A stretch of DNA of 54,971 nucleotides. Origin: Acidimicrobiales bacterium (GTDB lineage Bacteria > Actinomycetota > Acidimicrobiia > Acidimicrobiales > Acidimicrobilacustridaceae). Below, in pieces: positions 15,136 through 24,125 of the stretch. The stretch spans positions 1 to 54,971 of the forward strand of contig JALOLR010000018.1 of assembly GCA_025455885.1 (NCBI GenBank). Direction: 5' to 3'. A program made the translations under genes and the position numbers. Below the pieces are notes generated by a model. That model did not search any database. It was given only the letters and a program-made list of their open reading frames with translations, and was not told the DNA's origin. Within the stretch, counting starts at the first letter, position 1. Every line of letters starts with the position of its first letter.

Positions 15136-15141
15136 TAGCCT
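15136..15141 (+). promoter_or_regulatory. Leaderless -10 box for the PAC2 gene
   Basis: TAGCCT ends 8 bases before the ATG at 15150; it is the divergent partner of the GNAT box. Confidence 0.45.
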
Positions 15142-15149
15142 CCGGGGCG

Positions 15150-16028
15150 ATGGCCGATCGACCCGGTGGCACCCCGGAGCCCCACGAGCACCTGCGCTGG
15201 GACGCCCGCCCCGCCCTGCGCCGACCGGTGATGCTGGTGGCGTTCGGGGGGTGGAGCGACGCCGGCGACGCGGCCACCACCGCGGTGCAGTTCCTCGGCC
15301 GGCACTGGTCCGCCCGTCCCTTCGCCTCGATCGACCCCGAGGTCTTCTTCGACTTCACCGACACCCGCCCCACCGTGCGCTTCGACGACCACGGCAGCCG
15401 CACCGTCGACTGGCCCGAGAACGTCTTCGCCGCCGCGTCGGTGCTCGGCGCCGACCTCGACGTGATCACGCTCGTCGGGGTCGAGCCCCAACTGCGCTGG
15501 CGTACCTTCTGCGACCACGTCATCGCCGTCGCCCGGACCTACGACGTGCGGATGGTCGTCACCTTCGGTGCCCTCCTCGCCGAGGTCCCCCACTCGCGGC
15601 CGGTGTCGGTGTTCGGCACCGCCTACGACGACGACCTCGTCGGCGAGCTCGACCTCGTCCCCTCGCGCTACGAGGGCCCCACCGGCATGACCGGCGTGCT
15701 GCACACCGCCTGCCATGCCGCCGGCCTGCGCTCCGCCGGGCTGTGGGCGGCGGTGCCCACCTACGTGCCGTCGGCACCCTCGCCCAAGGCGGCGCTGGCG
15801 CTGGTCGAGCGGGCGGCGCGGCTGCTCGACGTCGCCATCCCCGCTCCCGAGCTCGAGCTGGCCACCGCCACCTACGAACAGCAGGTCTCCGAGCTGGTCG
15901 GCGAGGACGACGAGACCATCGAGTACGTCGCCCAGCTCGAACAGCGCTACGACACCGAGCCCGACTCGATCAACGACGGGGAGAGCCTCGTCGACGAGGT
16001 CGAGAAGTTCCTCCGTGACCTCGACTGA
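15150..16028 (+). CDS. PAC2 family protein (proteasome-assembly-chaperone-like)
   Basis: A 292-residue soluble protein with the PAC2 pattern: RRPVMLVAFGGWSDAGDAAT at the N-terminus, ASIDPEVFFDFTDTRPTVRF, the Rossmann-like VITLVGVEPQLRWRTFCDHV, VVTFGALLAEVPHSRPV and GPTGMTGVLHTACHAAGLRS. The C-terminal helical tail is strongly acidic (LVGEDDETIEYVAQLEQRYD). Actinobacterial members are common; a role in 20S proteasome assembly has been suggested by homology only. No proteasome gene is nearby. Its end is embedded in a 15-bp tandem repeat. Confidence 0.88.
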   Translation: MADRPGGTPEPHEHLRWDARPALRRPVMLVAFGGWSDAGDAATTAVQFLGRHWSARPFASIDPEVFFDFTDTRPTVRFDDHGSRTVDWPENVFAAASVLGADLDVITLVGVEPQLRWRTFCDHVIAVARTYDVRMVVTFGALLAEVPHSRPVSVFGTAYDDDLVGELDLVPSRYEGPTGMTGVLHTACHAAGLRSAGLWAAVPTYVPSAPSPKAALALVERAARLLDVAIPAPELELATATYEQQVSELVGEDDETIEYVAQLEQRYDTEPDSINDGESLVDEVEKFLRDLD

Positions 16029-16065
16029 CCCGACCTCGACCGACCCGACCTCGACCCACCCGGTG
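16021..16065. repeat. 15-bp tandem repeat across the PAC2 stop codon
   Basis: Units start at 16021 (TCGACTGACCCGACC), 16036 (TCGACCGACCCGACC) and 16051 (TCGACCCACC, then diverging). The first contains the TGA stop of the PAC2 gene; in the second the same place is CGA. It is a short slippage-type repeat without obvious function. Confidence 0.7.
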
Positions 16066-16085
16066 CCGGGCGGCGGGCCACCCGG

Positions 16086-16787
16086 TCAGAGGTCGTGCAT
16101 GCCCCGCCACATGGGGGACCGGGGCCGGTCGTAGTGCACGTCGACCGGGCCGCCGCTGAGCGCCTGGCGGGCGATCTCACCCCACTGCTGCACGCCCACG
16201 GTGTGCGGAGGGAGGTCGTCGAGGGGGAACCACCCCACGTCGCGGCACTCGAGAGGGTGGGCGGTCAGCTCGCCGCCCACGGCCCGGCAGTGGAAGACCA
16301 GCGAGTACAGCGGGATGCGGGTGAACCCCTGGCGCAGGCCGTCGAGGACCGCGACGAGGCGCACGACCTCGCACTCGATGCCGGTCTCCTCGGCCACCTC
16401 CTTGACCGCCACCTCCGATGCCGAGTAGCCGATGTCGGCCCACCCCGTGGGGTAGAGCCACACGCCCGAGTCGGCCCGCTGGACCAGCAGGATCTCGCCC
16501 GCCTCGTTGCCGACCACCGCGCCCACCGCCACCTTGGGCGTCTGGTAGCCGGGCACCCCGTGGCCGACCGAGCTCATCCACTCGTGCACCAGCGACTCGG
16601 CGTCGTAGGCGCTCCCGGCGGCGACGCGCATGTCGGCGGCGATCCCGAGCACCTCCTCGAAGCGCTCCCGCTCGTACAGGCTCTCGGTGAAGCCGAGGCC
16701 GGTCCGGGCCACTCCCGCCAGGGCCTCGCTCCAACGGACGAGGTCCTGAGGGGTGACCGCCGGATCGTCGCCAGCCGCGTCGCTCAT
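16086..16787 (-). CDS. NUDIX hydrolase with N-terminal helical domain
   Basis: A 233-residue protein. Residues 10-85 are the helical domain seen in the NUDIX_N group (LVRWSEALAGVARTGLGFTE, YERERFEEVLGIAADMR). The Nudix box follows: Gly-x5-Tyr-x7-Lys-Glu-Val-x-Glu-Glu-x-Gly (GWADIGYSASEVAVKEVAEE). The metal-binding Glu residues are present, but the first Glu of the consensus is Tyr and the Arg is Lys. Relatives hydrolyse ADP-ribose or similar nucleoside diphosphate derivatives; the substrate here is not determined. The ATG lies 8 bases after TAGTTT. It converges with the PAC2 gene. Confidence 0.88.
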   Translation of the reverse strand: MSDAAGDDPAVTPQDLVRWSEALAGVARTGLGFTESLYERERFEEVLGIAADMRVAAGSAYDAESLVHEWMSSVGHGVPGYQTPKVAVGAVVGNEAGEILLVQRADSGVWLYPTGWADIGYSASEVAVKEVAEETGIECEVVRLVAVLDGLRQGFTRIPLYSLVFHCRAVGGELTAHPLECRDVGWFPLDDLPPHTVGVQQWGEIARQALSGGPVDVHYDRPRSPMWRGMHDL

Positions 16788-16795
16788 GGCCCCAG

Positions 16796-16801
16796 AAACT
16801 A
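16796..16801 (-). promoter_or_regulatory. Leaderless -10 box for the NUDIX gene
   Basis: TAGTTT on the reverse strand ends 8 bases before the ATG at 16787, just inside the short gap after the glnD stop. Confidence 0.45.
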
Positions 16802-16813
16802 CCGGCGGCGGGG

Positions 16814-19114
16814 TCAGCCCACGTCGCCCAGCGCGAAGAGCAGGGCCCGCTCGACCTCCTCGAGGTACACGCTGTCGGTGACCTTCCGGTTCTCGGCGTC
16901 GGTCACGTAGAACGAGTCGACGGCGTCGGTGCCCATGGTCTGGATCTTGGCCGACGTGACGCCCAGGTCGAGGTCGTGCAACGACCGGGTGATGCGCCAC
17001 AGGACACCCATGGTGTCGGGGGTCCGGACCTCGATCACGGTGGCCGAGCGGGACAGGGCGTTGTCGACGATCACCTCCGGCGCGGTGATGAGACCCGGGA
17101 GGCGCCGGGGGCGGGCGTACACCCGGGCTCGTTCGGCCAGCCGGGCCTCCAGGGCCAGGCGTCCGTCGAGGGCCCGTTCGATGTCGCGGATCACCCGGTC
17201 CCAGGGGATGGTCGTGCCGAAGCCCGGCTCGACCCGGAACGCCTCGAGGGCCATGCCGTGCTCGTCGGTGTGGACCGCCGCCTCGAGGACCTGGAGGCCG
17301 TGCAGGGACAGCACGCCCGCCACCCGGGCGAACATCCCCGGCCGGTCGGGGAAGACCACGGTGAGGCGGTCGTCGACCGCCTCGATGATGCGCCGGCGCT
17401 GCGCCAGCAGCGCCAGGTGGCCGGGGTTGGGGAAGGCCGCCGACGCCACCTCGGCCAGCTCCCCGCCCTCGAGCACGTGGGCCGTCCGCGACACGAGCAC
17501 CGCCACCAGCTCCTCCTTCCAGGTCCCCCAGGCCGCGGGACCGGTGGCCAGCGAGTCGGCCTCGGTCAGCGCGTCGAGGAGGCGGAGGGTGGTGAGGTCG
17601 CCGACGGCCTCGGCGACGTGGGCGATGGTGTCGTCGTCCGAGAGGTCGCGCCGCGTCGCCACGTCGGGCAGCAACAGGTGGTGGCGGACCATCTGTTGCA
17701 GCGTCGCCGTCTCGGCGTCGGTGAAGCCCATCCGGGGTCCCATGACCGCCACCTTCTCGATGCCCACCTCGACGTGGTCGCCGGGGTAGCCCTTGCCGAT
17801 GTCGTGCAGCAGGGCCCCCACCGCGAGCAGGTCGGCACGGTCGACCCGGTCGACGACGTCGGCGGCGTTGGCCGCCGCCTCGGCGAGGTGACGATCGACG
17901 GTGAAGCGGTGGTAGGCGTTGCGCTGGGGCTTGCAGCGCACGTCGGACCACTCGGGGATGATCGGCTCCCAGAGCCCGCGCTGGTCGAGCGTCTCGACGA
18001 CCTCCACCGCCGGTCGCCCGGTGAGGAAGAGCTCGACGAAGAGCCGGCGGGCCTCCTCGCACCACGGGGTCTCGATGGGCGCCGCGCCGGCGAGGCGGTT
18101 CAGGGTGCTGCGCTCGATGCGGGCGTCGTGGCGCGCCGCGGCCACGGCCACGCGCAGCACGAGCAGCGGGTCGGTGGCCGGGTCGGCGCCCAGGGCGAGC
18201 TGCACCGTGCCTTCGCGCAGGATGACCCCGGGAGCCACGTCGCGGTCCCGGAACAACCGGCGCCGGAACATGCCCTCCAGCGACGAGTCGACGCGGGCCC
18301 ACAGGTCGTCGCTCACCCACGCGATCGACCGGGCGGCCGACGACAGGGAGCGCATCATGGCGTCGGCATCGGCGTAGCCGAGCGCCGCGGCCACCCCGTC
18401 CTGCTCCTCGAGGAGGAGCCGGTCGCCGGCCCGTCCGGTGCGCCGGTGCAGCTCGACCCGGGCCGACAGCAGGGTCAGGTAGGCGGCGTCGATCTCGGCG
18501 CTGTCGCCGTCGAGCAGGGCGGCCTGGGCCTTCTCCGCCCACCGGATGGCATGGACGTCGCGCAGGCCGCCCCGACCGTCCTTGAGGTCGGGTTCGAGGA
18601 GGAAGGCCACCTCGCCGGCGTCGGCGTGGCGGTCGGCGACCCGCGTCGAGAGCTCGCCCAGCCACCGGCGGCTGCGCTTCTCCCAGAGGGCGAGGCCCTT
18701 CTCGGCCAGCTCGTCGGCCAGGCGGGCGTCGCCGGCGACGAGGCGGACCGTCAGGACCGCGGTGGCGGTGTCGAGGTCGTCGGCGGCGAGGCTCAGCGTC
18801 TCCTTCACGGTGCGCACCGCGTGGCCGAGCTTGAGGTTCTCGTCCCAGACCGGGTACCAGATCTTCTGGGCCAGGTCGTGCACGTCGACGGCGCTGTCGT
18901 GCAGCAGGTACACGTCGATGTCGCTCCCCGGGGCGAGCTCCGCTCGGCCGTAGCCCCCGACGGCGACGAGGGCGGCCCCCGTCGCCGGAGCGCCGGCGTG
19001 CACCCACAGCGCCTCCATCCACCGGTCGACGGCGTCGGACAGGGCCCGGCACAGCTCGGTGCCCCGCAGGGTCGGGTCGTCGAGGACGCTCTGGCGGTCG
19101 AGGCGGGGGGTCAC
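16814..19114 (-). CDS. glnD: [Protein-PII] nucleotidylyltransferase/deadenylylase GlnD
   Basis: A 766-residue bifunctional sensor that modifies and demodifies PII according to glutamine. The nucleotidyltransferase signature GGYGRAELAPGSDIDVYLL lies near residue 55, an HD hydrolase motif (GALLHDIGKGYPGDHVEVG) near 435, and two ACT domains near 590 (RPGMFARVAGVLSLHGLQVL) and 690 (TPDTMGVLWRITRSLHDLDL), the glutamine-binding modules. In actinobacteria the enzyme adenylylates rather than uridylylates. The GTG at 19114, preceded closely by GGGAGA, is chosen because the open frame upstream runs through glnB. It follows glnB by 52 bases on the same strand, so they form an operon. Confidence 0.93.
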   Translation of the reverse strand: MTPRLDRQSVLDDPTLRGTELCRALSDAVDRWMEALWVHAGAPATGAALVAVGGYGRAELAPGSDIDVYLLHDSAVDVHDLAQKIWYPVWDENLKLGHAVRTVKETLSLAADDLDTATAVLTVRLVAGDARLADELAEKGLALWEKRSRRWLGELSTRVADRHADAGEVAFLLEPDLKDGRGGLRDVHAIRWAEKAQAALLDGDSAEIDAAYLTLLSARVELHRRTGRAGDRLLLEEQDGVAAALGYADADAMMRSLSSAARSIAWVSDDLWARVDSSLEGMFRRRLFRDRDVAPGVILREGTVQLALGADPATDPLLVLRVAVAAARHDARIERSTLNRLAGAAPIETPWCEEARRLFVELFLTGRPAVEVVETLDQRGLWEPIIPEWSDVRCKPQRNAYHRFTVDRHLAEAAANAADVVDRVDRADLLAVGALLHDIGKGYPGDHVEVGIEKVAVMGPRMGFTDAETATLQQMVRHHLLLPDVATRRDLSDDDTIAHVAEAVGDLTTLRLLDALTEADSLATGPAAWGTWKEELVAVLVSRTAHVLEGGELAEVASAAFPNPGHLALLAQRRRIIEAVDDRLTVVFPDRPGMFARVAGVLSLHGLQVLEAAVHTDEHGMALEAFRVEPGFGTTIPWDRVIRDIERALDGRLALEARLAERARVYARPRRLPGLITAPEVIVDNALSRSATVIEVRTPDTMGVLWRITRSLHDLDLGVTSAKIQTMGTDAVDSFYVTDAENRKVTDSVYLEEVERALLFALGDVG

Positions 19115-19166
19115 GGTTCTCCCGGTGGCGGGGCGGAGGACGTCGGCGACCGTGTCGCCGCGAGCG

Positions 19167-20898
<1,732 letters not shown>

Positions 20899-20904
20899 GC
20901 CCCG

Positions 20905-20910
20905 ACGCTA
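20905..20910 (-). promoter_or_regulatory. Leaderless -10 box for the CoA-disulfide reductase-like gene
   Basis: TAGCGT on the reverse strand ends 6 bases before the ATG at 20898. Confidence 0.5.
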
Positions 20911-20961
20911 ACGCCCGATCCGTCGGCACCGGACGGGCCCCGGCGGGTGCCAGACTTCGGC

Positions 20962-21150
20962 ATGGCCGTGCGCGACGACTGCCGTCACTATTCGAGCCGC
21001 AGCACCGGCACCGGTGACCTCGTGCAGCGCTGCCGCCTCGGGGCCAACCTGGAGGCGCCGTTCGCCTGCCCCGACGACTGCGTGTTCCTCGAGGCGCGGG
21101 CCGTCAGCGAAGCCGGTTGGCGGATCGCCGACGAGGACGACGACGACTGA
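20962..21150 (+). CDS. Small four-cysteine protein, 62 residues
   Basis: A short protein with Cys at the start (RDDCRHYSSR), a second in VQRCRLGA and a CPDDC pair, then an acidic tail ending in EDEDDDD. The spacing suggests a small zinc-binding knuckle. I recognise it as resembling a short actinobacterial conserved protein of unknown function but cannot name a family. No Shine-Dalgarno is visible; CAGACT lies five bases before the ATG. Codon use is typical of the neighbours, and it is flanked by genes on the other strand, so it must have its own promoter. Confidence 0.6.
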   Translation: MAVRDDCRHYSSRSTGTGDLVQRCRLGANLEAPFACPDDCVFLEARAVSEAGWRIADEDDDD

Positions 21151-21168
21151 CGCGGCGCCCTCAGCCGG

Positions 21169-21492
21169 TCAGCTGGTGAGCAGGTCGGCGAGGCGGGAGA
21201 AGAAGGCCGAGCGGGCCAGCACCTCGGCCCCGACCCGGCGGGCGGCGTCGAGGCGGTCCCGTTCGACGTGGGACCCGTAGGCGATCACCCGCGCCCCTGC
21301 CGAGGCCGCCGCGCCGACGGAGTCCAGGGCGTCGGGTCGGGCCAGGTCCACCACCACGGTGACCGCCCCGGCGTCGCTCCCCTCGAGGGCGGCGGTCAGC
21401 GCCCTGTGGTCGCGGACGAAGGTGACGTCGGCGTCGACGGCGGTGAGGCGGGAACGGTCCATGAGGTCCGCGATCACGGCGACGACGCTCAT
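21169..21492 (-). CDS. Hypothetical protein with receiver-like alpha/beta fold
   Basis: A 107-residue protein with alternating strands and helices (SVVAVIADLMDRSRLTA, VTVVVDLARPDALDSV, GARVIAYGSHVERDRLDAAR), reminiscent of a response-regulator receiver or small Rossmann domain. The DLARPD segment could hold an Asp at the usual phosphorylation position, but the acidic pocket is not clear. Its ATG overlaps the stop of the upstream gene (ATGA at 21489-21492), so the two are co-translated. No family can be assigned. Confidence 0.7.
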   Translation of the reverse strand: MSVVAVIADLMDRSRLTAVDADVTFVRDHRALTAALEGSDAGAVTVVVDLARPDALDSVGAAASAGARVIAYGSHVERDRLDAARRVGAEVLARSAFFSRLADLLTS

Positions 21493-21995
21493 CGCCGCCC
21501 CTCGGCGCGCCGGCGGGCGAGGTGCACGTGGGCCTTCGCGGCGCCCCAGATCAGCCCCGGCTCGTGCAGGTCGGGGTCGAGGTCGGCGAACGACGCCGGG
21601 GTGAGGTCGTAGTCGTCGTCGGGGAACTGGCGCTGCGCCGTGTGATCGCGCTCGACGGGGGCGACGCCGGCGCGGCGCAGCACCTCGGTCGGGTAGCGGG
21701 TGGCGCTGCGCACCACCGACAGCGGGTTGGTGGTCTGGGCGTCGACGTCGGTGGCCAACAGCGCCCGCACCCTCGGCCCGACCTCGGCGGCGGCCTCCGC
21801 GCCGGCCCGCTCGGCCTCGGCGAGCACCGCGGGCGGAGCGTCCACGGCCGTCTGCGCCCGGTGCACCCGACGAACGGTCGCCACGACCCAGCCGGGGAGG
21901 GCGGCCTCCACGCCGTCGGCCAGCCTGGTGGCGTAGCGGGCGAGGGCGGCGAGGTCGTCGGCCGAGGGCCCGCCCGGGTTGGCATCGGGCTCCAT
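21489..21995 (-). CDS. Conserved helical protein of unknown function
   Basis: A 168-residue, mostly alpha-helical acidic protein: DDLAALARYATRLADGVEAA, VVATVRRVHRAQTAVDAPPA, then SVVRSATRYPTEVLRRAGV and an aspartate-rich stretch (FPDDDYDLTPASFADLDPDL) near the C-terminus ending in WGAAKAHVHLARRR. I do not recognise a named family; the pattern resembles conserved actinobacterial proteins annotated only as hypothetical. It is the first gene of a two-gene unit with the receiver-like protein. Confidence 0.7.
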   Translation of the reverse strand: MEPDANPGGPSADDLAALARYATRLADGVEAALPGWVVATVRRVHRAQTAVDAPPAVLAEAERAGAEAAAEVGPRVRALLATDVDAQTTNPLSVVRSATRYPTEVLRRAGVAPVERDHTAQRQFPDDDYDLTPASFADLDPDLHEPGLIWGAAKAHVHLARRRAEGRR

Positions 21996-22015
21996 CGCCC
22001 CCCATGCTGGCCGAC

Positions 22016-22513
22016 ATGGCCCGCCCCCGACGCATCGAACCCGGCCCCGGCCAGGAGTCCGTCTGGGATTACCCCCGCCCGCCCCGGGTCGAGCCCACCG
22101 ACAGCCACGTCACGGTGTGGTTCGGGGGCCGGATGATCGCCGACACCCACCGCGCGGTGCGGGTGCTGGAGACCAGCCAGGCGCCGGGCATCTACATCCC
22201 GCTGGACGACGTGGCCGACGGGGTCCTCGTGCCGTCGGAGCGCCGCTCGATGTGCGAGTGGAAGGGCCGGGCCTCGTACTGGTCGGTCCAGGTGGGCGAC
22301 GCCTTCGCGGTCGACGCGGCGTGGAGCTACCCGGAACCGACCCCTGCGTTCGCGGGCATCGCCGGCCACGTCTCCTTCTACCCCCAGCGCATGGACAGCT
22401 GCTGGGTGGACGACGAGCGGGTGGAGGCCAACGAAGGTGACTTCTACGGCGGCTGGGTCACCTCGAAGGTGGTGGGCCCGTTCAAGGGCGGCGCCGGTTC
22501 CTGGGGCTGGTGA
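22016..22513 (+). CDS. DUF427 domain protein
   Basis: A 165-residue single-domain beta-rich protein matching DUF427: RIEPGPGQESVWDYPRPPRV, VTVWFGGRMIADTHRAVRVL, the proline and charged segment IYIPLDDV, SMCEWKGRASYWSV and ending VVGPFKGGAGSWGW. The family is very common in actinobacteria and cyanobacteria with no established reaction. MARPRR at 22016 is chosen as start because it matches the usual beginning of the family; an ATG four codons earlier is possible. The gene is short of a clear ribosome-binding site. Confidence 0.88.
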   Translation: MARPRRIEPGPGQESVWDYPRPPRVEPTDSHVTVWFGGRMIADTHRAVRVLETSQAPGIYIPLDDVADGVLVPSERRSMCEWKGRASYWSVQVGDAFAVDAAWSYPEPTPAFAGIAGHVSFYPQRMDSCWVDDERVEANEGDFYGGWVTSKVVGPFKGGAGSWGW

Positions 22514-22523
22514 CCCGCCGGGC

Positions 22524-23354
22524 TCAGTCCGCCAGGGCCTGGTTGAGGTTCCCCGAGCGCAGGCCCTCGAGGTCGAGGGTGACGTAGCGGTAGCCGCACC
22601 GCCGGACGGCGTCGACCACCTCGGCGCGGCGGTCCACGACCGCCGGGAGGTCGGCGACGGGGACCTCGAGGCGGGCGGTGTCGTCGTAGTGGCGCACCCG
22701 GAGCTCCCCGAACCCGAGGCCGCGAAGCGCCGCCTCGGCCCGTTCGACACGGCTCAGCACGTCGACGGTGACGGCGGTGCCGTAGGGCACCCGTGACGCC
22801 AGGCAGGCGGCGGCCGGCTTGTCCCAGGTGCGCAGTCCGAGCTGGCGGGATGCCTCCCGGACCATCGCCTTGGTGAAGCCCACCTCGACGAGGGGGAACA
22901 CGGCGCCGGCCTCGGCGGCGGCGCGTTGGCCGGGCCGGTGGTCGCCGAGGTCGTCGAGGTTCACGCCCAGCACGACCGTGGCGCCCTCGGCGGCGGCGAT
23001 CGGCGCCACCGCGTCCATGAGCGCCGACTTGCAGTGGAAGCAGCGGTCGCCGTCGTTGGTGCGGTAGGCGGCGTCGGTCATCTCGGTGGTCTCCACCCCC
23101 TGCCAGCGCAGACCCCACTCGGCGGCGAGCGCCACGCAGTCGGCATGCTCCGCGCCGGCCAGGGACGGCGAGACGGCGGTGACGACCAGGCAGCGGTCGG
23201 CGCCCAGGGTGGTGTGGGCGACCCGGGCGACGAACGCCGAGTCGGCGCCGCCGCTGAAGGCCACGACCACCCGGTCGAGGTCGGCGAGGCGTCGTCGCAG
23301 CCGGTCGAGGGCCTCGTCGAGGTCGACGTCGGCGTCGACGAGCTCAGTCGACAC
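22524..23354 (-). CDS. larE: LarE-like ATP-dependent sacrificial sulfurtransferase
   Basis: A 276-residue PP-loop enzyme. The ATP-pyrophosphatase loop is SGGADS (34-39); Cys105-x2-Cys108 lies in DGDRCFHCKS, and Cys184 in KPAAACLASRVPYG corresponds to the cysteine that LarE sacrifices when it converts it to dehydroalanine. LarE inserts sulfur into the nickel-pincer cofactor of lactate racemase. larB, larC and a racemase are not in the window, so the enzyme may serve another thiolation, and the symbol rests on family similarity. Its ATG lies inside the end of the upstream hemQ gene (11-base overlap). Confidence 0.85.
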   Translation of the reverse strand: MSTELVDADVDLDEALDRLRRRLADLDRVVVAFSGGADSAFVARVAHTTLGADRCLVVTAVSPSLAGAEHADCVALAAEWGLRWQGVETTEMTDAAYRTNDGDRCFHCKSALMDAVAPIAAAEGATVVLGVNLDDLGDHRPGQRAAAEAGAVFPLVEVGFTKAMVREASRQLGLRTWDKPAAACLASRVPYGTAVTVDVLSRVERAEAALRGLGFGELRVRHYDDTARLEVPVADLPAVVDRRAEVVDAVRRCGYRYVTLDLEGLRSGNLNQALAD

Positions 23355-24027
23355 CGAGACGGGCGAGCACCTCGCCGACCGGCGCCACCATGCCGGTGTA
23401 GAAGGGGCCGAACTCGGCGTACACCGCGGAGGCCCGGTCGAAGCGCATCGTGTACACGACCTCCTTGAGGTCGTCGGGGTTGGTGGCGAAGAGGGTGACG
23501 CCCCACTCGTAGTCGTCGAGGCCGGCCGACCCGGTGACGACCTGGAGCACCCGCCCGGCGAAGGTGCGCCCCGAGGCGCCGTGCTCGTACATGAGCTCCT
23601 TGCGGTCGTCGTAGGGCAGGGTGAACCAGTTGGCGTCGGCTTCGCGCTTCTTCGACATCGGGTAGAAGCACCACGCCGGCTTGCCCTCGGGGGGCAGGTC
23701 GGGGTGCAGGCGGGCCTGGCGCATCGGCTCGGGAACCCCCTGGGCGTACTCGCTGAGCTCGGTGAGCGACACGTAGGAGTCGACCACGTCGAGCCCCGCG
23801 CCCTGGAGGGCGGCCTGGAGGTCGCGGAGGCGCCACAGGTCGGGACCGAGGGCCATGAACGCCAGGTCGGCCTTGTGGCCGAGCACGGCCACGGTGACGA
23901 CCTGGTCGCCGTGCGCCTGGGCCTTCTCGACGGCGGCGACGACGGCGTCGGCCTCGGCGAGCGGCGTCACCTTGCAGAACAGGTGCACCACCCCCAGGCC
24001 GACCGACGGGGACACGGGCTCGCTCAT
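23344..24027 (-). CDS. hemQ: Coproheme decarboxylase HemQ/ChdC (chlorite dismutase family)
   Basis: A 227-residue enzyme that converts coproheme to heme b in the actinobacterial/Firmicutes coproporphyrin-dependent route. WCFYPMSKKR carries the catalytic Tyr; NWFTLPYDDRKELMYEHGAS contains the proximal heme His. Length and ending are typical. The other heme genes are 20 kb away (cobA-hemD, hemB, hemL). The ATG lies 6 bases after TACACT, suggesting a leaderless mRNA. The 3' end overlaps larE, so the two are co-transcribed. Confidence 0.93.
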   Translation of the reverse strand: MSEPVSPSVGLGVVHLFCKVTPLAEADAVVAAVEKAQAHGDQVVTVAVLGHKADLAFMALGPDLWRLRDLQAALQGAGLDVVDSYVSLTELSEYAQGVPEPMRQARLHPDLPPEGKPAWCFYPMSKKREADANWFTLPYDDRKELMYEHGASGRTFAGRVLQVVTGSAGLDDYEWGVTLFATNPDDLKEVVYTMRFDRASAVYAEFGPFYTGMVAPVGEVLARLGVD

Positions 24028-24033
24028 GGCCGA

Positions 24034-24039
24034 AGTGTA
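24034..24039 (-). promoter_or_regulatory. Leaderless -10 box for hemQ
   Basis: TACACT on the reverse strand ends 6 bases before the ATG at 24027. Confidence 0.5.
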
Positions 24040-24125
24040 CGGCCGAGCGGGTCGCGGCCCCTGTCGCAGGCCAGGCCTTCTCGTGGCTGTCGTCCCCCCG
24101 CTTCACGGGCTGACAACCGGCCGGG

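Noticed and set aside
11190-16028. A 1612-codon open frame on the plus strand
   Set aside because: It is the shadow of icmF, marR and the GNAT gene on the other strand, and joins PAC2 only at its end. High GC leaves few stops in shadow frames; its composition is repetitive Gly/Val/Arg/Asp.
24040-24125. A possible riboswitch or structured RNA before hemQ
   Set aside because: Only a short AGGCCAGGCCT palindrome and generic GC pairing are visible. It matches no riboswitch core I know.
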